From the NCBI GenBank assembly GCA_002049455.2, contig KV919007.1:1-64000 (forward strand): a stretch of DNA of 64,000 nt, read 5' to 3'. Below are positions 1 through 11,054 of this stretch, one piece after another. The notes under the pieces were generated by a model. It saw only the letters and a program-made list of their open reading frames with translations. It made no database searches and was not told where the DNA came from. Within the stretch, counting starts at the first letter, position 1. Every line of letters begins with the position of its first letter. Origin of the DNA: Porphyra umbilicalis. Its lineage: Eukaryota > Rhodophyta > Bangiophyceae > Bangiales > Bangiaceae. The position numbers were made by a program, and so were the translations under genes.

Positions 1-3000
1 CGCCACCTACTTGCAGTGTGCGACCTTGGCCTTGCGTAAGCGCGTTTCGTCGTTGCGCTTGTCTTGGTCTCGGTCGGCATGGATGGCGTCGTACACGTCC
101 AGCGAGCAGTAGCGCGCCACAGCGCCGTTGATGATATCTTCCTCAGACATGTTGCTTGTGGTTGGCATGGCCTTAAAAGCGAGGTTGCCCCTTCCGTGGC
201 GTCATCCTTGCCGCCGTCATTGCCCGCCGTGAGCCGGGGACCAGCGCTTGACCCGACTGCCGACGCCCTGACCTTAGCCGGGTTCTCCTCCATCAGCACG
301 TCTCGACGCTCGAAGACTTTGTGCGTCTCATCCTCGAGGATGTGGTAGGCCATGCCACCGACCGTGTAGCCGACAAAGTGGCCGACGTCGGTCCTTGGCT
401 GCGGCTTGCGTTGCTGCTTCTTGGGCTTGAGCGCCCACGCCCGGCTCCCCGAAACGCGGAATCCCGCGACGGTGAGGCGTCGACCCGTTCGCGCCTCCAG
501 CGGTGTCACGTACAGCCCCGCCTGGGGGGACCGGTTGAGCACATGGACGACAGAGGCCAGCGCCTCTGCCCAGAGGTCTTCCTCCGCTCCGGCATCGAGC
601 AGAGCAGCACGCACGCGCTCCATCAGCGTGCGGTTAGCCCGCTCCGCCTTGCCGTTCTGCTGTGACTTGTACGGCGCTGTCATCTCCGACGCGATGCTCT
701 TTTCCTCGAACCATGCCTTCAGGTCCTTGGTGACGTACTCCATGGCACTGTCATGACGGACGCGCTTGACATTGACCCATATCAGCGTCTCAAGCTCCTT
801 AATACGCGTTTTGAGCACTGCGGTGCCATCCCTTTCGTCTTGATAGGCGTTGCCGTAATGAAACCCGTGGAGTCCTCCAGCGCCGTCATGAAGGAGATTA
901 AACCACCCAGCGCCTCATTGAGTGGGCCACCAATGTCGGTGTGCACCAGATTGCACTTGGTCGTCGCTGTCGCCGAGCGGGGGATCGGCGCCTGCGCCAT
1001 CTTGCCGTCAACACACGGCACACACACAGTGCCAATAACGCGCTTAGCGTCTGCCACTGACGACGGCATGCCGTCAACCCTTGTGGCCGCCCGCTTGAGG
1101 TTCTCTAACCCCACGTGGTTGCAACGACGGTGCCACAGCTCCGCCTCCCCAGCTGTACGCGTGGATGCCGCGTTACCCGACGACTTGACCGGCGTCACCT
1201 TGAGCACATACTGCTCCAGGTCGTTCACTTTGCCGACCACAGACGCCTTTTCGAGCACCCCGCACCAGCAAACAGCATCCCCATCGCTGAGAATGTAACA
1301 GGCGTTGTTGAAGAACACTACCGCACCTCAATTGCTGTCGACCGCTCGAATCAACAGCAGGTTGCTGGTCAGGTTCGGAACGAGCATGGGCTCCTCGAGC
1401 ACCATGCGCGTCTTGGTGTTTCCTTTGCCAACGTCCATGGAGCCGTGGCCGTGCCTCTTGATGGGCACCTTGTCGCCGTTGGCAAAGGTGACCTCGGCCC
1501 CGCTTCCCGCCGTCCGGATGGTGAAGCTCTTATCCCCGGCGGCCATGTGGTTGGTTGCGCCAGAGTCGAGCACCCAGGTTGATAACCTGCGTGTGCTCCC
1601 GTAAGCCTTGCTGCTCCCGGCATTTCCGGTGGAAGCAGTGTAGGCCAGAGCGGCACCCGCGTGGGGCCCGCCGCCGTGGCCGCCTTCACGACCACCACCG
1701 CCGGGCTTGCCCTTTCCCTCGGCCTCGTCCGCCTTCTTCTTGTAGCAGTCGCGCTACATGTGCCCTTTTTTGTTGCAGTAGAAACACACGACAGACTTCT
1801 TGTCAAACGACTTCTTGTGCGCCGCTGCCGCAAAGGCTTGTGACTTGACCCTGCCAGAATGGTTGGACGCGGCGACGGTAATGCTCCGCTGCTCCACTTG
1901 CAGCAGCTTCGCGGTCACGTCTGACATGACGAGCTTGGTGTCCTTGTTCTCCAAGACCGTCCTGAGCATCCCGTACTCAGAAGGGAGCCCCGAAAAGACA
2001 CTCAGTGCGAGCGTGTTGTCGTCCGCCGGGTTGCCGAGCATGGCAAGCTCGTCCCGGATCATCTTGGCGCGCGACGCAAACTTGATGATTTTCTCATCGT
2101 CGACCTTCTTCAGGCTGCTCAGCTCGTCCATGAGCCGCAGCAGCTGCGCGTTGTAACGTGCCTCGAACATGACCATGAGCGCGTCCCACGCCTCCTTGGC
2201 CGTGTCCACCGACGTGATCGTGTTTAGATGAACGGGCTTGACCGACAACTGGACGGGCGCCAGCGCCGTCTCGTTCATGGCGTCCCACGCTTCGACCACC
2301 GGGTCGGACTTCTTGTCGCCCGAACCAGAAGCAGGGCGATCCGTCACGAAGGCCGTCCACAGCTTCTCTTTCTGGAGCTGCGCACGCTGGTAATCCGCCC
2401 ACACCTTGTAATCTTCGTTCAGCTGCGCCAACCGCGGGCCGCAAAAGCGGCCGTAGTCCGACATGTTGACGACAACGGCCCGACCAAGCGACGCACTGAC
2501 GACGGCGACGGCGATATCCACCCGTGCGACGCCGGAACAAACCGCAACCCGAGCAACGTCGTATGACCAGCGACCGCACGGAGGACGACGCTGACCTCTA
2601 GCGACAGCTGGGCCCAAAACCTGTGAAGCGGGAGGTAGATAGGTGGATGCGTTGGTTTACTGGGATGGCGGTCTTGGGCCCACTAGGACCGCCTGATATA
2701 CCCCAGGCGACCCCTCTGCCAGTCCCATAGAAGACCCCCTCTCAGTGCTCCCCCAGGCACTTCCACTCTCCGCGTGTGCAGGGCATGCGGCGCACCTCCA
2801 AAAGCGGAGCAGGAGCCTCCCCGGTGCTAAGCCGCACACCGCCGCACAATCCAGTCACCACGCCACGCACAATCTCCCCGAGCTCACCACAAGAAGAGGA
2901 GAGCTCACCAAAAGATACACAAATCAAGTACAAACAAGTACAAGTCATACAACAATGGATTACAAACAAGGACAAGAGCTTGAGTGACCAAGAGCCCGCG

Positions 3001-3042
3001 TGTAAGTGTAGCTTCAATGGAATTCTCGAGTGGAGCGGAACA
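1..3042 (-). mobile_element. Ty1/Copia LTR retrotransposon, 5' part, runs off the left edge
   Basis: Fossil LTR retrotransposon on the minus strand. From its 5' end it shows an LTR (2622-3042), a primer-binding site at about 2606-2621, a UBN2-type gag region ending in a zinc knuckle (CFYCNKKGHM) at about 1750-2470, a protease region with the motif LDSGATNHM near 1570, and a GAG-pre-integrase to integrase region from about 1320 towards base 1. This order is that of Copia elements. The primer site reads GGTTTTGGGCCCAGCT on the minus strand, close to the site complementary to the anticodon arm of initiator tRNA-Met used by Drosophila copia. The element is broken, with several interruptions in the visible part; the reverse transcriptase would lie outside the window. 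Age cannot be judged because only one LTR is present. Confidence 0.88.
2622..3042 (-). repeat. 5' LTR of the left-edge Copia element
   Basis: On the minus strand the segment starts TGTTCCGC and ends CTTCACA, immediately followed by the Copia-type primer site. Its length (421 bp) matches the 416-418-bp LTRs of the neighbouring Copia element at 5697-11054. The outer boundary is inferred from the TGTT start only, because the partner LTR is outside the window. Confidence 0.6.
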
Positions 3043-3264
3043 CCGTCGGGTAGTAGCGGCGTTACCCCCACCCTCACACACGCCCCCGCACACAGCGCCA
3101 CGCCGCCACCCCTCACGCCTCGCCCGCCACCAACCCCCCCCGACGACCATCCCCACCACTGCCCGCACACGCCGCCGCGCGGCCGCCTCGGCCGCCCGCA
3201 GTAACACGTAAGGCGCCGTGCCGCTGAGCCGCCCCGGCGGCGGCAGCAGCCACGGTGCCGCCGC
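3043..3264. other. Short CCG/CAC-rich spacer, no gene seen
   Basis: Cytosine-rich spacer between the Copia LTR and the monooxygenase pseudogene. Overlapping open frames here look like low-complexity artefacts. Confidence 0.4.
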
Positions 3265-4232
3265 CGTCAGTTACCGCCGCGCCGCCGCATCGACGGCCGC
3301 GGCGTGGCCCCAGAGCCCCCGCGCCTCGCGATAATGCCACGCTCAGACTCTGCCGAAGAGGGGAAGGAGGGAGCCCGTGTCGGTTGCGCGTGAGGCGTGG
3401 GAGGCGGTCGTCACCACCGCGGCGGTCGACCCTTGGAGCCGCCGCCGCCGCCCCGCCGCCGTGCGGTCGCCCCCCGCGGCACTCGCCGCCCCGACGGTGG
3501 CACGGAGCACTTTGGCCAACACAGCCGCGTCCTTCATCGCCGGGGCGACGCCCTGCCTCGTGTCCGGCGGGAACACGTGCGCTGCGTTGCCGAGGAGGAC
3601 GATCCGCTTCCCCCTAATGTCTCCCTCCCCGCAGGCCACGCCGCACACGGTGACTGCGGGCAGGGTGGGAAGCGTGGTTAGGGGCGCCCTCGCCCAGTCG
3701 GCCATCCCCCCCGGCGCCGAGACGGCGCGCACATCGACGGCGGAGAGATTGGCCTCCCACGCCGTGCAAGCGGCGTCTGGCGTCGAGCATGCCGCCCACA
3801 TAGGGTGGCCCTGCGGGAGGATGACAAGTAGGGGCTTCGGAATAATGATTCGGATAAAGCACCGTTTTGTAAGCAGCAGCTTCCTGCCCGCAGCAACATC
3901 TTGAGTTCATCAGTCTCTTCACGAGGAGACTGAGCATGAGGTGATCTTTCCAGCAGTGTCTTTCGTTTTGCTCTCACATTGGATGGCGAGATGATTCCAA
4001 CGGATATATCCGGATATATCTGGATGTATCCCAGATTCTGCTGCGAATCCCGGATTCTGAAAGGCCCTGATGACAAGGGCGGGACGGGGGGGGTCGCCGC
4101 CGGCGGCGGGGGCGGGGAAGTGGCTCGCCCCAAACGACGTGCCGCTTCTGCGGTACAGCGCCGCCCGGCGGAGGGCGTCGTCGTCGTCGAGGATGGGTGT
4201 CGCCTCGGGCGTAGGGGTGTCGCGTGCGGGGT

Positions 4233-4266
<34 letters not shown>

Positions 4267-4567
4267 CACGCCGCTGCTGGTGCCGCCGCCGCCGTCGGCG
4301 GTAGCGGCGCTCCACCACAGCCGCGCGCCCGGGCGGAGCGACAAACACCGGTACGCGAGCGACGCCGACGCGAGCGGGACGGTCGCGTAAACTTGTGCAG
4401 CCGACAACACCGCCGCCGCGCGCGCCGTCTCGGCAACGACCGACCGGCGGCCGCCGCCGTCGGCGCTAACAACCAGCGCCGCCCCGACCGTCGACGTTGC
4501 CCCCGTGCGGAGGTCGAAGAACATCACAGGCAGCCCCGCCGTCGGAGGGAGCGGCCCGGTTTCAGAG

Positions 4568-4598
<31 letters not shown>

Positions 4599-4886
4599 CA
4601 CCGCTACACGCGTCCGCCCCGCCTCGGACGGCCACAGACTCTATAATCCAGAGGCAGGTCACCGCCCCCTGCCCGGCCGCCGCACTCTAGGCTCCCGGCC
4701 GCCGGTGGAGGGCCGTCAGCAGTTCCCCCCGCCCGTACCAGGTGCCTTCCGGAAAGGGATTCATCCCTGTGCGCCGCACGAAACCCCCCATCCCGACCTC
4801 TTCGTACTTACCCCCCTCCTTTCCCTCCCGACCCTTCTCCTCGGAGGCAGCAAAGGCGATACAGCATTCACGGTTCCCTGCTACCG
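3265..4886 (-). pseudogene. FAD-dependent monooxygenase (UbiH/KMO-like), decayed host gene
   Basis: Read on the minus strand, the frame contains WYGRGELLTALHRR near 4715, then LVVSADGGGRRSVV near 4470 (the ADG-R-S motif of flavoprotein hydroxylases), then RIVLLGNAAHVFPP near 3590 followed by RQGVAPAMKDAAVLAKVL. The last block is the GDAAH-pP-GQG-AlEDA signature of the FAD-binding C-terminal part of UbiH, kynurenine monooxygenase and zeaxanthin epoxidase relatives. Two invariant positions have changed: GD is GN (3577-3591), and GQG is RQG. In-frame stops lie at 4687-4689 and 3343-3345. Beyond the second, AWHYREARGLWGHAAA still reads like protein. A 241-bp MITE (3829-4069) splits an exon; across the flanking duplication the frame continues as RPALVILPQGHPMWAAC. 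Glycine and alanine runs (4220-4290 and 4560-4610) are probably expanded. The N-terminal dinucleotide-binding motif was not found, so the 5' limit is uncertain. Confidence 0.62.
3829..4069. mobile_element. hAT-type MITE inserted in the monooxygenase pseudogene
   Basis: A 241-bp insertion flanked by a perfect 8-bp direct repeat, ATGACAAG, at 3821-3828 and 4070-4077. The ends are imperfect inverted repeats: TAGGGGCTTCGGAAT on the left and CAGGGCCTTTCAGAAT read inward from the right. An 8-bp duplication and a YAGGG terminus are typical of hAT elements. It has no coding capacity. The interior is AT-richer than the host and contains repeated GGATATATC-like words, as do larger hAT-type copies in the window. 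Confidence 0.8.
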
Positions 4887-5696
4887 CCTGTCAGATCCTC
4901 CCCTCTAAACCAAAAACAGCTGACTTTTTACGTCAGCGGCGGAAAACGTTGGCACGGCCGGCCGCCATTAATCCGGGTACGCTGCGGGTGCGCGCGCGGC
5001 CCCCCCTAGCCAGATCTTCCCTCTCTGCCGTTACCACCACCACCGGCCACGCCGCTGCCAGGCTGGCTGGTCTCCCGGCAGCTGCGCATTGCCGCCGCCG
5101 CCGCCATCGCCGCCGCGACGGCGGCCGGCGGGTCGATGGCGGCTCCGCCGCCGGCCGACTCGCCGTTAGCCGAGATGGAGCGCGCCACGGTGTCGTAAGC
5201 ACAACTGCTCCCACCGCTGCCACCACCACCGCCGCTGTCCGGAGATGCGACGTCCCCGGCGTTCATGGGCGGCCGGCATCCCCGGCGTGAACGGGCGGCG
5301 GGCGAGGGGGGATTACCCGCGTCGGTGGGTCGGCCCCGTCGGCCGATGTGGCAGCCGGCGGGCTGTCTTATTACTAACCTGGCGCGCTCTCGCCGGGTCC
5401 ATCGGCCACCGCCACCCTGCCACCGCCGTGAGCGAGGATCTGGTGCACTGCACTTGGAACCGCGAGCAGCGGCGCGCCGCCGTCAGGGACGTGAAACCCA
5501 CAGCGTCTCCAGGGTAGCCGGCGCACTTCCGGGAGCTGTCGGCGGTGGCCAATGAGGCGTCGGAAAACAATGTAACGGGGCGGTTGGCTACGCCCGGCTC
5601 GTTTTATGCCGTCGACAGGTGGATGCCGTCGCCGGCACCCTCTGACGAGGCGACGGATGCGAAAACCGCAGCAACGAGCACGTCCCACGACAGCCG
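4887..5696. other. Intergenic, no gene recognised
   Basis: GC-rich stretch with overlapping low-complexity open frames on both strands. A minus-strand frame at 5006-5266 contains YDTVARSISANGES and could be the lost N-terminal part of the monooxygenase, but no dinucleotide-binding GxGxxG motif was found. Treated as undetermined. Confidence 0.35.
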
Positions 5697-6114
5697 TGTT
5701 AAAACGCAATGGGGATAGGGGTTGGGGGACCACGGTGAAGTGGTTGAGTGGCGTAAGCTTGTGTGTGTGTGTGCGAACGTGCTTTGTTGGATATCCTAAG
5801 GTTTGCCCGCCTCTCCTAACCGAGAGCACCTCTCCAGTAGTCCCCACCGGCCCAAGTGCTCCCCTCTCTGGCGTCCACACCGACGCTCACGCCCTCGCGC
5901 CAAATCGAATCACTCACCAAATCAAAAGCCACTGAAGCAAAGCAACGATGAAATCCAAAACATGCCAGAAGTAACGCCCCAAGATCACCCAACACGAATG
6001 TGTGCAACTTGACCACGTCTTGCAAATGTACCATGTGGAGTACCATAAGGGTCACCGACCATCATCCATCCGCGAACCGCCAGTGGAGTCGGCGACGAGC
6101 ATCACAGTCCAACA
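5697..6114 (-). repeat. 3' LTR of the Copia element at 5697-11054
   Basis: Partner of 10639-11054. The central part (about 5915-6055) is nearly identical between the two, and the terminal third is more diverged. Confidence 0.9.
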
Positions 6115-7064
6115 CTCCTCCTTGATTGTTGCCGCCGTGGTCCTTGTATTCAGCAAAGCCCCATGGCCTCGACATGCTTGTCGTGCTTGGTCTTGCCGAG
6201 GTCCTTCAGCATCGGGTCCGCCACCATGTCGTCCGTTGCACAATGCTCCAGTGTCACCTTGTTCGTCGTGATGGCCTCGCGCACAAAGTGGTAGCGAATG
6301 TCGATGTGCTTGGTGCGCTTGTGCTCGACGGGATTCTTGGAGAAGTCAATGCACCCGCTGTTGTCCACCTTGATGTTAATCGGCCCGCCCGAGATCGCTG
6401 TCCGCAGCCCTTGAGAGTCCACTCTTTGCACCAGCTTGTTCAGCCGAACAGCTTCCTTTCTGGCCTCACATAGAGCCATGTACTCAGCTTTCTTCGTCGA
6501 CAGCGCCACCATTTTCTGCAACCTTGAACCCCAGCTGACGGCTGCTCCGCCAAAGATGAAGGTGAAGCCCGTCGTAAAACGTCGTGTCTCGTGGTCACCC
6601 GCCCAGTCGGCATCACTAAAGCCTTGTGGGATACAGGAAGAGTTCGTGTCGAAGACCAGCCCCTTGTCCATCTAACCCTTTACGTACCATAGAACGCGCT
6701 TGATTGCCGCCCAATGCTCCTTGCTGTAGCACGAGACAAACCGACTCAGCTTCCCGATGGCGAAGGCAAGGTCAGGACGCATCCCGACCATGAGGTACAT
6801 TAGACTGCCGACGGCTTCGCGGTAGGGCAGCGCGTCGTCGCACTCGTCGGCCTTGACCAGATGCAGACCCACCTCCAGCGGCGTTCCGATCGGGTTGCAC
6901 TCCGCCATCCCGAACTTGTCCAGCACTTGCGCCGCGTACTTGCCCTGCGACAGCTTGAGGGTGCCCAACGCCTTGTCCCGCCTGATATGTAGCGCGAGGA
7001 TGACCTTCGCCTCGCCCAAATCCTTCGCCTCAAAACGCTTGTGCAGAGCGTTCTTATTCTTGTA

Positions 7065-7463
7065 TTGCTGATCCCCGAAGTTTGTCCTGGTGGAAAGAGA
7101 CTGACTTGCGGACCGACTCTTTCCACCAATCAGATACGCCCCTGGGACTGACTTGGTGTGCCTGATTGATTACATGTGCCCATCCAGCCTGGAAATCGAC
7201 ATCAGCTCCTCTTTTTTTCTGCACTTCTGGCAAGGGGACAGTAGAAAATCTCAAGATCTCGCATGGGTAGCTTGCTCCGTGCCAAGAAAATCGGATCAAG
7301 GGGCAACAAACAGTGAGTTCTGCTGGATGCAAGGTCCTGGCATCGAATGCGGGCTTTCTATTGGCTTCGATGCCTTCTTACTGTCGTTCTCGACAAATAG
7401 AATGCTGTTATTCACAGTCAGTCTCTGTCTCCGTCCCCCAGGACAAAATTCGAGGATCAGCAA
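7065..7463. mobile_element. TA-flanked MITE (family A, copy 1) inside Copia reverse transcriptase
   Basis: A 399-bp insertion with inverted termini TTGCTGATCCCCGAAG on the left and the same reading TTGCTGATCCTCGAAT inward from the right, flanked by TA at 7063-7064 and 7464-7465. The Copia frame on either side (ending VASSLAAIY and resuming with KRFEAKDLGEAK) is contiguous in the independent fragment at 16978-17190, which confirms the insertion boundaries. A second copy lies at 50863-51303 with the same termini and related interior words. TA duplication indicates a Tc1/mariner/pogo-type mobiliser. No coding capacity. Confidence 0.85.
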
Positions 7464-10400
7464 TAGATCGCCGCCAGGCTTGATGCCACCAAAAGGAGAT
7501 CGTCGACGTACACCAGGACGATGTTGATTTCGCCATCATCCATAAGGAGGTAGAGGCATGCATCCGGGTCGATGTTATCAAAACCCTGTGACTTGAGGAA
7601 GTCGTCGAGCTTGGCGTACCACATCTTGGGAGCTTGCTTCAGCCCATACAGCGCTTGGAGGAGACGACACACCTTGTCAGGATGCGTAGGATCGACATAG
7701 CCGTCTGGCTGCTCCATGTAGACCTCCTCGACGAGGTCTCCGTTGAGGAAGGCCGTCTTGACGTCCATCTGATGTAGCTCCCACCCGTTCGCCGCCGTCA
7801 CCGCCTACATGCATCGGATGATAGTGAACTTGGCCACCGGCACGAACGTCTCGTTGAAGTCGAGCCCCCTTGATCTGCCGGTTCCCCATGAAGCACAGGC
7901 GCGCCTTGTGCCGCGTCGTGCTGTTCCAATTCTTGTCAACTTCGTTCTTGACCTTGTAAACCCACTTGCCCTCCAGAACGCGTCGACTGGCCGGGCGATC
8001 CGTCAAGCGCCAAGTCTTGTTCTCGCGGATGGCCTCCATCTCGTCGACCATGGCAATCTGCCACTTAGCCGATTCTTGCTCTTTAACGGCTTGCACGTAC
8101 GTCGTGGGTGCCTCGTGAGCAACCAGGCTCACCGGGCGCCAGTACTTGACAGGTGGTCGCCGCGCTCTGCCTCTACGACGCAGCGTGTCTTGAAAGCCGC
8201 CACTACCTTGATTGTCGTCCGCGGACTTGTCAGATCCATCGTCTTTCTTGTCATCCTTATCGTCATTGTCAGCATCTACGGCTTCGCCGTCGATTGCAGA
8301 ACGCAAGCCCGTCTAGACTTTGACATTTTCGTCTCCGTGAAGCTCCTCTGCAACTTCTGCAACCTCGCTTACGTTCGTCTCGGCGAACACAACACTTCGC
8401 GCCTTGACGACCCTGCCGTCGTCGAGGATGACCTTGTACGCCTTGCTGCCGTCGGTGTAGCCTAAGAAGATGCCCTTCGCCGCCTTGTCGCCGATCTTGC
8501 CGTCGATGTGTCTCTTGTGCAGCACCACCCAGCATGTCGACCCAAACATTCGCATGTTGCCCACGTTGGGCTTATTCCCGGACCATAGTTCAAAAGGCGT
8601 CTTGCCGACGGGAAGCGCCCGGCTGGTGACGCGGTTCTTGATGTAGACCGCCGTCTTGATGGCATCCGCCCAAAGATCCTGATTGACGTCCTTGTGTTGC
8701 ATCATGGTACGAGCCATCTCCACGAGAACTCGGTTGAGCCGCTCAGCAACTCCGTTCTGCTGCGGCGTGTCGGGCACCGTGGTCTGGTGCGTCGTGCCGT
8801 TCTCATCGTGGAGAGCCTTGAATGCGTTCGACACATACTCGCCGCCATTGTCGGAGCGCAGGATCTTGATCTTGGTTCCCGTGTGCAGCTCGGCCTTCGT
8901 CAGCCACTTCTTGCACTCAGAGAGCAGATCGTTCTTTTTCTGCAGGAAGACCACGTCTGTCCAGCGGGAGGAGTCGTCGGTGAAGGTGCCAAAGTAGAGC
9001 GCACCGCCACGCGACAGCTCGGACATTGGCCCGCCCAGGTCCGAGTGCACGAGCTGCAGGCTCTTGGTCACTCGACCTCCTCCTGCACTAGGCATAGGCG
9101 TCATAGCCGCCTTTCCATACACGCACGGCTCGCAGACGTCCTTGACCATCATGGAAGAGCACTTGAGTCCGTCAATGTCCTTGTTTTTGACTATCCGCTA
9201 AACGCCAGCCACGTTGACGTGCCCAAGGCGCTCATGCCAGAGCTGAAGAGAGGCCACCGCAGAAACATCCGACAGTGGGACCATGTCAAGATGGTAGAGC
9301 CCACTCTTTCGCGTGCCAGACGCCGCGACCTTTTCGCTAATCTGGGTGATCGTCTTACCGCCCTTGAATGACACTTCCGCACCACGCTCCTCCATCATGC
9401 CGACCGACATGAGGTTAAGGCCCATTGTAGGAACATGATGTACCTTTTCCTAATTGATCTTGCGCGTCTTGCCGTGAACAGCGACATTGAGCACGACGGT
9501 TCCGACGCCCGCCGTGGCTTCGGACCCCATGTCACCTATCGTGACGCTCTGTCCCTTGGTCGTCTCGTAGTCGTCGAAGCACTCGCACATCCAGCACATG
9601 TGTGCGGACGCCGCAGAGTCGACAAGCCACGACATGGAGATGTCATCGGTGTCAGCCGCATTGCCCACCAGACAGATGGCGTCGTCGCTGTCGCTACCAT
9701 CGTCAGCCGCAATCGCGGCCACCTTGTCCTGTCTCTGCTTCTTGGCCTTGAGCTCTGGGAAATCGTGAGAGATGTGCCCAACCTCATGGCAGTAGTAACA
9801 CTCGATCTTTGAGTGGTCACCACGGCGGCCTTGACCTCGATAGTTGGCGCCGACGAGTGCCATGTCGCCAATGTGCTTGGTCGCCGGTGACTTGTCCGTC
9901 TGCGGCCGCTCCTCCTGGAGCAAGCGGCTCTTGACAAAGGCGAGGCTTAGCTCGTCCTCGCTCTTGGCGTCGAGAGCCACCAGCAGTTTCTCGTACTTGG
10001 ACGTCAGCCCGTTGAGGACGCTCATGGCAACGTCCATCTCCGTCACCTCGCCGCCCATAGCCTTGGGGTTCTCGCCGAGGTTGCGCACGCGGTTGATGTA
10101 GCCCATCATTCCCTTGCCGACTGTCATTTCGACGGTGTAGAACTCGCGTCGCGCCTTCATCTTGTTCATCAAACTCTTGCGCTGGAAGACACCTTGCAGC
10201 GTCGACCACATTTCCGCCGTCGTCTTGCAGCCCGACACGTGCTCGAGCTGCTCAGACCCGAGGGTGAGCCCGATGATGGCGCTCGCCTTTGTGTCTCGAC
10301 GCTTCCACACTGCCACTCGCCGGTCTCCGCGTCCGTCGGCTTGCCGTCTTCGTCCAGCATATCGTCCAGGTCGCGCAGCGCGAGGACCATCTTAACGCGC

Positions 10401-10638
10401 TGACGCCACTCGTGGAAGTTCGTCTCCGTCAACTTGTCGACCTTGATGCCGCCCATGCCGGCAGCGCCTCCGTCCATGATGTTGACTCGTCGTAGCGCCG
10501 GACCCTGCCGAGCCGTGTGCCTTGACCGTCACGTCTTTGAACGACCTTTACCTCGTCTGCTTCGCAATTCCCGCGACCGCCGCGACACCGGCTGGCACAC
10601 CTTGCTCTTGTCAAAGCCCCGGCTCTGGGCCCATAACC

Positions 10639-11054
10639 TGTTGAAACGCAGTGGGATAGGGGTTGGGGGACCACGGTGAAGTGGTTGAGTGGCTTGAGCT
10701 TGTGTGTGTGTGTTCGAATGTGCTTTGTTGGTTGTTTTCAGGTTCCCCGCCTCTCCCAACCGAGAGCACTTCTCAAATAGTCCCCACCGGCCCAAGTGCT
10801 CCCTCCTTTCGCGCTCACAGCGACGCCCACGCCCTCGCACTAAATCGAATCACTCACCAAATCAAAAGCCACTGAAGCAAAGCAACGATGAAATCCAAAA
10901 CATGCCAGAAGTAACGCCCCAAGATCACCCAACACGAATGTGTGCAACTTGACCACGTCTTGCAAATGTACCATGTGGGGTACCATAAGGGTCTTCGACC
11001 ATCATCCATCCGCGAACCGCCAGTGGAGTCGCCGACGAGCATCACAGTCCAACA
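10639..11054 (-). repeat. 5' LTR of the Copia element at 5697-11054
   Basis: On the minus strand the LTR starts TGTTGGACTGTGATG and ends GTTTCAACA. It aligns along its whole length with 5697-6114. It is followed by the Copia-type primer site. Confidence 0.9.

Larger units (their letters stand above)
5697..11054 (-). mobile_element. Ty1/Copia LTR retrotransposon with both LTRs, old and broken
   Basis: Minus-strand fossil Copia element. Parts in element order: 5' LTR 10639-11054; primer site at about 10621-10638 (GGTTATGGGCCCAGAGCC); gag at about 9.45-10.48 kb with a CYYCHEVGH zinc knuckle; protease near 9.65 kb with WLVDSAASAHM; integrase at about 8.3-9.15 kb with SDLGGPM and LRSDNGGEY; reverse transcriptase at about 6.7-8.1 kb with VYVDDLLL; RNase H at about 6.15-6.67 kb; 3' LTR 5697-6114. 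It is interrupted by a TA-flanked MITE at 7065-7463 and has roughly half a dozen further breaks. By eye the LTRs differ at around one position in twelve, so this is an older insertion than the Copia at 37088. No target duplication is seen. Its right side abuts Gypsy sequence directly, but its left side does not, which suggests a later rearrangement. Confidence 0.92.

Noticed and set aside
1115-1582. Plus-strand frames opposite the left-edge Copia element
   Set aside because: They are shadows of the minus-strand gag-protease-integrase sequence, which carries the recognisable motifs.
4560-4610. GCC-triplet run as a regulatory element
   Set aside because: It encodes a glycine run in the frame of the monooxygenase pseudogene and is most simply a triplet expansion.
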